This document shows positions 56,120 to 64,000 of a DNA stretch of 64,000 bases, in pieces. The notes under the pieces are model-generated. The model was not told the origin of the DNA, searched no databases, and saw only the letters and a program-made list of their open reading frames with translations. This DNA comes from Ceratothoa steindachneri. Lineage: Eukaryota; Arthropoda; Malacostraca; Isopoda; Cymothoidae. Position numbers and translations under genes: made by a program. The stretch spans positions 157,836,172-157,900,171 of the forward strand of contig OZ018324.1 in assembly GCA_963969495.1 (NCBI GenBank), written 5' to 3'. Position 1 is the stretch's first letter. The number at the start of each line of letters is the position of its first letter.

Positions 56120-56392
56120 CAGAATCAGAGAGCAGCACTGACGAGAACAATACAAAGAGCACAAAAGAAAGTACGCGTAAAAACAAAATTAAAAAAAGGA
56201 AATCGACCAAGGATGCCTCACCGCGCGACAGAACACCAGAAACAGCAGCCGCGAAATGCGACATGGAAAAGAGCCAAATCTCTGCGAAAAACAGAAAGGA
56301 AAAGCAAAATCACAAGAAAAAGATACAAGTAAATAATCGTAAAAACTCCACTCTCCCATAAAAGAAGAACCACTTAATAGCCAACAGACCAA
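56120..56392 (+). other. ORF1-ORF2 junction of LINE E
   Basis: Lysine/arginine-rich remains of the ORF1 C-terminus continue in another frame (56075-56332) and pass into the ORF2 start at 56393. No separate gene. Confidence 0.5.
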
Positions 56393-59000
56393 ATGGAGAA
56401 CGGAAGATTCAGAATTCTACAGACAAATAAGAACGGATGGAAAGATAAAGAAAACACATACGGAAATATATTCAGAAAAATAGATGCCGACATAATTCTA
56501 ATATCAGATCACGGAATTAACCTCGAGACGTACAAATTAAAAATATGGAACTATGACGTAATAACTTCTAATCACACAAAAGAACAACACGACGTAGCAG
56601 CAATTGCAATAAAGAAAGGAATAGAGTACAAAACAAAACAAAGGACTAACTGAATATTACTTTGCAATTGAGGTCAAAATGAAATTAACCAATATAATAA
56701 TCGCTACGGGATACCAGCTACCACGACGACCGGGACTCCCAATAAATAACTTTGTGAGAATATTTAACAATAGACTTCCAACTTTGTTTTCGGGAGACCT
56801 GAACGCAAGATTCACGTACACAGGATTTAGGAACAGAAACCAAATACGAAAAGACCTACAAGCTCTAATAGACAGACGGATAATAGGAAGACTAGGACCA
56901 GAGTGCCAAACGCTAATTAAAGACCGGACAGCGACAACTCCAGACATCTGTCTAGCAAACAATAACATTCCTTTTAACTACCACATGGAACCTGTAGTTG
57001 TTATCGGCAGCGACCATACAGCAACACTATTCACCGTGAATCACCAACTAATACAAATATCCGCTAAAAATGAAAGGCATACCATAGAGAAGACCGGGAA
57101 AAATACAAACAAGAATTGAATGACTGGGCACCAAACAGAAGAAATCAACGGCGAGCTTGAAAAAATAAGAACGCGAATACAAACAGCTGATGAGAATGCA
57201 ATACTCAGAAACACATACAAAACAGTTAAATACTTTATATAGAGAGACGAAATGAAAACTAAGGGTGCAGAAATAAAAGCAATAAACGAGGACATAATAA
57301 TAAACGGAGCGTCTATGGAAAAATACCGCAATCTAAGAACGAAGAAGAGGGAACTACTAAGCGCAATAACGGAGAAACAAAGAGAATACTGACACATACC
57401 TGTTTAAAATATTGACAACGAGCTATTGCCCCGAGAATTTTGGAAAATGATAAAAGGAATGTGAAATACTAAAGGTAAATAGAAAATAAAGATTAAGGAC
57501 AGAAACAGGAAATTAATCGAAGATGAACGCAAGATTGAAAAATTGATCAGGTAACACTGCAAACGAATGTTCAACATCAGCTAAGAGAAAACCGAAAACT
57601 ACGATATAAACTTCGAAAACCAAATAATTGACGAACTAAATGAAAGGATTCAGAGGACTTTCCCATATCACTACATAGAAGAGGAACGGTATGCGAACGA
57701 TGGATTTAACCCCAAAATCATAATCGACGAATTGAAGAATACCATCTCAAATGTTAAACAAAAGGGCCCCTGGAAAATCGGGCCTCACTAGAAAAAAACT
57801 ATATAGAAGCACCGGATAATATACTCGAAGGGATAAGGAACGTGTTTAACGCCTGTATAAACACGGGATACTTCCCCGATGAGTTAAAGATAGCCAAAAT
57901 AATATTTATACCGAAGCCGGGAAAACCACCTTCGGAGTTCGAAAACTTCCGACCTATATCCCTTCTCGACTTCATCGGGAAGGTGTTTGAAAAAATCCTA
58001 ACACAATATTGAATGAAGATCTCACAGAAAACAACCTCTAGAACAATCAACAATTCGGTTTCAGAAAGAACAGGAATACGGAGATGGCCCTCGGCGTGAT
58101 TACATAAAAAATAAGCAAAGTGAAAGGAGAGAAATGCAGTATCGACATTGTATGCCCGGACGTATTGAAGGCATTTGATAAAGTCTGGCAAAGAGGCATA
58201 CAACATAAAATTGTAAATCTGGAAATGAACAACTATTTGGAAATAATTCTATGCGACTACGTCATAGACAGATATGCATACATAGACACGGGGAATTACT
58301 AAGATGAAAGATTCAAGCTTAATACGGGCCTCGCTCAGAGAGGGTGTTTAATTCCTTCGCTATACTCAGTGTATACCTCGGACATTTCCCCATCCAAGAA
58401 CGAGGGCTGTGTGAACATACAATACGGCGATAATTTCACTCAATTAATTCCCTGTGTTTATCGAAACCCACATATGTAGGCTAGAGTAACGGCAACAGAA
58501 ATAAAAAATCTAAACAACAAACGAATGTGATATAAAGATGAATTTAAAATTATACCTATATATCGCAAAACACTATCCGCCGTTTACGTAGATGGAGAGC
58601 GATACAGGTATAACGGTGAAGGCAAGATTTTATGCCTAACTATTACCAAAAATGGTTACAAGAAACACGTGACCGAAAGAATAAACAAAGCACGAGGCAT
58701 GCTAACTTTACTCTACAGATTAAGAAATCTAAACATGAAAAATAAGAAAAAGATCTACCGGCACATGATACAGCCTACCTTGATATATCCAACAATTGCC
58801 ATGTATACGGTTTCAAGAAGCAATCTAATAAGAATGCAACGAAAACAGAATAAAGCAATGAATATCATTAGGAACTCGCGACGATTAGAGAGGAAAAAAA
58901 AACAAAGAGACTTATATAACGAAGCGAAAATAACAATATTAAATAAAATAATTGAAAAAAGAACCCCAAAATCATACAAAAAAAACAAGAAGAAATAGGA
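56393..59000 (+). pseudogene. LINE E ORF2 (endonuclease-RT)
   Basis: Endonuclease: RILQTNKNGWKDKEN at 56400 (LQ-N-NGW motif), ADIILISDHGI, AAIAIKKGI. A frame change is followed by IATGYQLPRRPG, LFSGDLNARFTYTG near 56800 and VVIGSDHTATLF near 57010 with the catalytic Asp-His pair. RT: fragments in all frames from 57650 to 58630. These include IIFIPKPGKPPSEFENFRPI near 57910, DFIGKVFEKIL, FDKVWQRGIQHK near 58175, GLAQRGC near 58330 and an IQYGDNFTQL palm remnant near 58430 in which the usual two aspartates are reduced. The thumb and C-terminus (KARGMLTLLYRLRN, RMQRKQNKAMNII) run to about 59000. Confidence 0.75.
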
Positions 59001-59039
59001 GAGGAATTAAATAATCAAATAGCACGAGGAGTAGGATGG

Positions 59040-60500
59040 AGACAAAATATGCTGTTTCTTAGTGCTAGAGCTGATGGAGGTGATTAAAATAGGTAGATAT
59101 AACAAGGTGCTCATTACCACATTTTCGGATGTTGAAACTGCTAGGAAGTCTACACAACATGGTCTTCGGACATTCAATCTAAAAATCACTCCCTCATAGA
59201 TTGACACAGGATTATGTCCACATACAAATCTGTACCAATTGCTTGGAAATTGAAGACCATAGCACAAGAGAATGTAGGAGGGAAAAGAAGTGATCGTAGT
59301 GTAATCAGGTGGGTCATGGGTATATGAAGTGTAGGAGTGAGAGAAAAAGTGCCAGAACTGCCAAGGACCACACGAGGCTATGACTATGAGTTACATGGCT
59401 AAAAGACAACTCCTAAAGAATATAAAAGGTAATTTCAGAACAAAAGAAGAAGCAGAACTTGTCATACGCCGGGGCAGCCAAAACGGCCCCAAGTAGTAAC
59501 AGCACCGACTGAGAGTCGCGTGCCATATTTCATGGTCAAAAATCAGATCATTTAGATTATGGCAATACTGTAGGTGTGCGAAATGTATGAGAGAAATTTC
59601 TTCCAACTCGATAATATAAAGGAGAAAGACATTCCCCCTCCCCATAACTAGTGACCCTCTACGACCGAACAATAACAAGTGATCGACTAACAAGAAAAAG
59701 TGCTGCGGTGAACTTCGGAGAGCCGGAGAAGGAGAAGCCATTACTCATTGATTACAAACAAGACTTCGTTCGCTCTCCTCAATCCCTAAAATTCGCTCCA
59801 CTAATTCCGCAGACTTGGAGGCCGGGGAGGGAGAGCTACTACTCCTCGATTAAGATATCCAAGACTAGTGTATCCCCAATCTTCAAATTCGCTCCGCTGT
59901 CTGATCATCTACTTTTCGTTACTCTGCAAGTGTCTCCTACAAATAGAATCAAAAAGTGCTGCGGTCAACTTAGGAGACTGGGGAAGGAGAAGCCACAAAA
60001 AGACTTCGTTCGCTCTCCTCAATCCCTCACATTCGCTCCACTAATGCCGCAGACTTGGAGGCCGGGAAGGGAGAGCTACTACTTCTCGATTAAGATATCC
60101 AAGACTAGACTCTCCCCAATCTTCAAATTCGCTCCGCTTTCTATAAAGGCACCTGTCTAGGTGTGCGAAATGTATGAGAGAAATTCCTTCCAACTCGATA
60201 ATATAAATGACCGAAAAACGAAATCAAGAGGTACCTCGTTCGAATCTCAAGGGGCCAAATAACTTTTATGAAATCGCACAAGGAAGAAAACGAAAACGCT
60301 TAAAGGACCAACTCAAGAAGAAATGGAAAGCCAAGGAAAACGGAAGAAACGTTTGAAGCACTAACGCAAGAAAAATGCGGAGGCCAACAAGCTCAAAAAG
60401 TAAACGTTTGAAGGGCCAACTCAAAGAAAAAAGGAAATTCAATCAGAAAACCAGCAAAAAAGAAAAACCAAGTAGAAAAAGCAACAAAAATAAAGTTAAT
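59040..60500 (+). pseudogene. LINE E family ORF1, degraded copy 3
   Basis: LITTFSDVETARKSTQHGL aligns with the HVFKIVCESTEIATKALQKG part of copy 2. A damaged zinc-knuckle region follows, ending KCQNCQGPHEAMTMSYMAKR near 59350 (last Cys replaced by Tyr). SYAGAAK near 59465 matches the usual post-knuckle motif. The downstream part is split by a duplicated block (59571-60206). The Lys-rich tail 60250-60480 contains a repeated GGCCAACTCAA word. Confidence 0.55.
59571..60206. repeat. Nested direct duplications
   Basis: A 49-bp block starting TAGGTGTGCGAAATGTATGA occurs at 59571 and 60158. Between the two lie two tandem copies of a roughly 200-bp unit starting AAAAAGTGCTGCGGT (59695 and 59951). 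The units differ by a 25-bp deletion and about ten substitutions. Confidence 0.85.
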
Positions 60501-62520
60501 ATATAATAAAAAAGACCCCCTCCCCATAATACTATTGTACGCTCATATGGCAAATATTGCAAATCTGGGTTGCTTCCCCAATGAACTTAACACTTTCCTG
60601 AAGAGAAACGGTATCAAGGAGACATTGTGATTCCTGAACAAATTCCCCTTCACGAGACATTCTTAAAATCAAAATAATCGAGGGGGAAGAGGTAGCAGTA
60701 GGGGCTGAAAAAGGAGAGGAAAAAACAGAGGTAGAAGCTATTAAGAAGAAGAACAAGAATAAAAGAGCAAGAAGAAGAAGGCTATGAGAGCAAAGATTGA
60801 AACTCAAAAGGTTCCACTTTGGAATATGAGAGCGAGGAAAGTTTAGAGGAAGAAGTCATAAGGGAAGTTAAGAAAAGTAAAGGCAGTAACATAGGGTGTC
60901 GTATAATGCCCCTTTTTGATCACTTCACTCCTGACACCACTTTTGTCGCGGTATACGTTGTAGTACGTGATGTACTTCTTTGATGAAGTAGGCTTTGATC
61001 TAAGAGTGCTAATTTTTTTTTTTTTTAAGGAAGAGCCGCTTCAACACATAAGGATAAGAGGAAACACAGGAATGATCCCAAAATAAACATATATTTTAAA
61101 TTTAACACTTAACTATGACAAACAAACAGTTATCACATTTATATCCTTGTCCTAATGCTAAACTCGACTATCCCGGTTGGCAGATAGGCCTATTACAATG
61201 TCTAAGATGACAAAAATAAACAAATAGGCTACACGTAAACACACCATTTGCCGATTAGTATTTTTATCGCGACCCTTTTTGATTAGCGTTAAACATTAAA
61301 TTAAAGTACTCTTGTCTACTAGCAAATATGACAGAGGTTCACGAACAATGGTTTCTACTTCCCTTAAAACGTGAGACTTACTAAACTCATACTATCGCAG
61401 TATGAATATAAATGTTCTTTCTAACTTACATGGCAGGAGGGATCAGGGATTACTGGATGTCGCTGGAGGGCTTATCTCTCGTTTTGGAGTGTTGCCGTGG
61501 CCGATGTTGAATTTCGTAGAGGTAGTATGGCGGGAGAGAGATGGGGCGAGGTCACTTCTTATTGCAAACTTGCCTCTGGTTAAATTAAGAAGACGGAGAG
61601 AGTTACGGTGCTCTTCGCTCCAAGAGTCCTCTTCTGAATGATCTTGACGCCTCTTGGTGTCTGATTCTTCAACGTAGGGTGTCCACCTAGATTTTGGGGT
61701 ATTCAATGAGATTTTTACCGTAATTAAAGAACGGATCCTCGTTGGGGCTGGGTCCTTCTCCTCTCACTCTTACGGAGTTTGAGATGTGAGAGTCACTCGA
61801 GATTGAGCGGGTTTACTTTTCTCCAGTCAGACTTCTTCTAAGTCTGTAAAGGATTCTTCGATATGGCACCGATACAAAACTTGACGATTTATGTTAATTC
61901 GGCCCGGGGAGCGGGGATCGATCTTCTCAATTTGATCCTATCGTTTCTCATGGAAATCATCTTGTATGGCTGAAGGATCGATTTTCACGAACTGAACCCT
62001 CTTCTTTCTTGTCGAATTCTAATCCCTTCTCTTTCTTTTCGGGGCTTATTTATAGGCGGACCACTACCCCATCTAAGGGGGGCGATGTCACAGAGGGATG
62101 CGCGAATGGTGAGTTCGCATCTGGTGAGAGCGAGAAGTGCAGAGATTGGCACTGAGGTGCCCAAGTCGGCTTGCTAATTAGAGAGACTCTCAACTGCCAC
62201 CCTCCTTGGCGTGCCTTTTGACTAGCACCGCTTTTTTGTTAGATAACTACGGGTTTATGGGCCACGTAGGTAATTGGATCGTTAGAGCGTCGTTTAAGGG
62301 CCTTATCTGGTCGCCTTAACACAGATAGTTGCTCCAACTACCTAAGCGGCGGGGAGGTCAAACAGGGTAGGCAGTTACTGTTATTCGCCGAACACCGTTC
62401 CCACGATTCTCCTCATGGGGCTCGCTTCTCCGGCTTTCTCCACAAGGGGGGGGACTTTAAGGTACATGTCCGCCTGGCCCTCCGGGATGCTTTATGTAGA
62501 CATTTCTCTACATAAGGGAA
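60501..62520. other. Unassigned
   Basis: No coding region is recognised with confidence. The segment at 60520-60800 encodes a charged low-complexity stretch on the plus strand (KKKNKNKRARRRRL-like) that may still be LINE ORF1 tail. A T-run lies at 61012-61026. The part from 61650 to 62520 is GC-richer than its surroundings and could be LINE UTR. Confidence 0.35.
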
Positions 62521-63130
62521 ATAAAGAAAATGGTTACAGCAAGGGAAGAGGAAATTGACGATGACACGATGAATAATGCATCGTCAACGTGTGCGGAGTT
62601 TGCTCTACATCTCCAGACAACTCTTGGGAATGAGTTTCCGAATGACCTAGAAGTTTAAGTGGTCGATGTAGTCCGGAGAGCACCACTGCTTGGAAATTTA
62701 TAGATTACAGTTGATAAATACCATCTATTGGTGACGGAGAACTTCAGGAAGTTAAGAAACGGGGAACGGAAGGGGTTTAGAGTTTAAATAAGTAAAGAAT
62801 AATAGGAACTACACTTAATAAACTTAAAATAGTTGAGGTAAACATAAATGGAATGAATAAGAAGAGAAACCATTTCTGGAACGTATTAGTGAGGGAGGAC
62901 ATTGATGTAGTAGTGATTTGTGAAAACGGGTTGAGTATAACGACGTATGAGCGAAGTTGCAGAATTATTATACCGACACGAAAAGTCACTGCAATGAGAG
63001 ATATGAAGGTATAATAATAGCTGCTAAGAAAGGTAGAGAGCATAAAGAATTAGAAGAATTAGACTAAAGTTATAGGTCAATAGAGATTTATACCCTGACC
63101 GGTTCATTGGTAATAATGAAGATGGGGGGG
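62521..63130 (+). pseudogene. LINE fragment: ORF1 end and start of endonuclease
   Basis: At 62818-63010 the plus strand reads LKIVEVNINGMNKKRNHFWN, then VREDIDVVVICENGLSITTY. This is the N-terminus of a LINE AP endonuclease (V.NINGM, then DIDVVV.CENG with the catalytic Glu). After a frame change EGIIIAAKKGREHKEL follows. Upstream, EEEIDDDTMNNASSTCAEFA may be an ORF1 C-terminus. The arrangement and strand match LINE E, of which it may be a fourth copy. It is cut after about 600 bp. Confidence 0.6.
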
Positions 63131-64000
63131 GGGTACCATCCCCACAAAATAAATTATTTGCCCCTCAATAACTGTGAGAGGACGATATCGAAGGTTCACC
63201 TTGATTCCCCCATCGGGAAGAGGCCACGTGGCCTTAAGCGGGATTTCAAAAAGCGAGGTAGCAAAAAATTATCGCGTGGGAACAGCTAACACGACTGTCC
63301 ACAGCTGTGTTTGTTTAAGCCGGACGATCCTCCGCTGAGACGATTTCACCGAGAACTCCATGCCCCGCGGACAGACTAATCCCCCGCGGACACGAGTCTC
63401 CAGCTAACTCCCCATGCCTTGAGGCGAGGATCGGCGCTTGAGCGAACGTCTTCCCACGGCCTTATCTGGTATGGTAGACAAAGAACGGCGCCACAACATT
63501 TCCCTGGGACTGCCATGCCCTGGAGGCCTTCTAACGAGCAAGCCAACATAGTATTCAATCTGAGGTCTCCCGTTACTCGAAAGAGAGAGTACCGTTAGCT
63601 TTCCGCGAGGATACATACCCCTCGTCTCGAGTTGAACCTCAGAGTTAGAAGGTTTCGTCGGCTAGACTAATTGCCGTGAATTTGGGCCATAGTCAATATA
63701 CAGAGTTGGGAAGCGGCATTTCCTCGGAGAATTGCGCGACACACTCATCTCATCCCGTTTTAAAGAATACTTCGCCACCTCGTTCAAGATTACTTATTCC
63801 AGCATCCAAGAGCATCACGCCCAGAGTTCAAGAATATCTCGACTCACCTTTCAAAAGTAATTCGCCCAGTTTCCACGATTACCTCGCTCGTACCCGAGGT
63901 AATCCAATCCCGCCGTTGACATTACTTCGCCCGTGCCGAAAGATTATCTCATCCCTAAGATTCTGAGTTCCTTCCCCCCCTCCTCGCCAAGAGTCAGGTC
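63131..64000. other. Unassigned right end
   Basis: No recognisable gene. A G-run lies at 63125-63133. A plus-strand open frame of 96 codons (63676-63966) has weak periodic similarity (SPPRSRLL, SPSFHDYL) but no family that I recognise. The sequence is less AT-rich than the rest of the window. Confidence 0.4.

Overview
This window is a transposable-element graveyard from an animal nuclear genome. I recognised no host protein-coding exon and no intact functional gene. The mix is Penelope-like elements with GIY-YIG domains, CR1 and I-like LINEs, Ty3/gypsy elements, mariner, piggyBac and hAT transposons, and very long (TA)n tracts. That mix suggests an invertebrate, most likely an arthropod and plausibly a crustacean. 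This is inferred from element composition only, with moderate confidence. Nearly every coding remnant carries stops, frameshifts or deletions.

Layout. 1-6.7 kb is a nest: a CR1-like LINE tail (+) sits inside an I-like LINE with an RNase H domain (-), whose 5' end breaks a mariner derivative (-). 6.7-9.3 kb is mostly unassigned AT-rich DNA with three copies of a short dispersed repeat and a LINE 3' fragment. 9.3-28.1 kb starts with a (TA)n tract and a minus-strand Penelope-like element (PLE). It continues through a LINE (-), gypsy element A with both LTRs, gypsy element B with a truncated 5' LTR, and a plus-strand PLE that ends at another (TA)n tract. A second PLE family (-) ends at the same tract. 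28.1-31.2 kb holds tandem repeats, a tRNA-like SINE head and a large inverted repeat capped by two (TA)n tracts.

31.2-35.5 kb is a CR1-clade LINE (-) with an esterase-type ORF1 and a gutted ORF2. 35.7-38.4 kb is a DNA transposon with TTGCG-rich terminal inverted repeats, flanked by (TA)n tracts; it carries a BED zinc-finger remnant, a second mariner derivative and a 62-bp retroposon tail. 38.4-41.7 kb is a third PLE (-), split by a GATAA-rich hAT-type MITE. 41.8-45.0 kb is another LINE (+). 45.5-52.8 kb holds a truncated mariner (-) and a piggyBac element (-), the latter containing a complete 2.8-kb hAT insertion (+) and a 15-copy, 99-bp minisatellite. 52.8-63.1 kb is a cluster of same-strand decayed copies of one LINE type. 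The last 0.9 kb is unassigned.

The window reads as a record of insertion order. Exact 8-bp target duplications flank the hAT insertion. Imperfect 8-bp duplications flank both GATAA MITEs, and 12-14 bp duplications flank the retroposons. The two LTRs of gypsy A differ by a large (TA)n expansion. The most notable patterns are the repeated link between PLE ends, inverted arrangements and (TA)n tracts, the shared deletion in two mariner copies, and the minisatellite grown inside a dead piggyBac gene.
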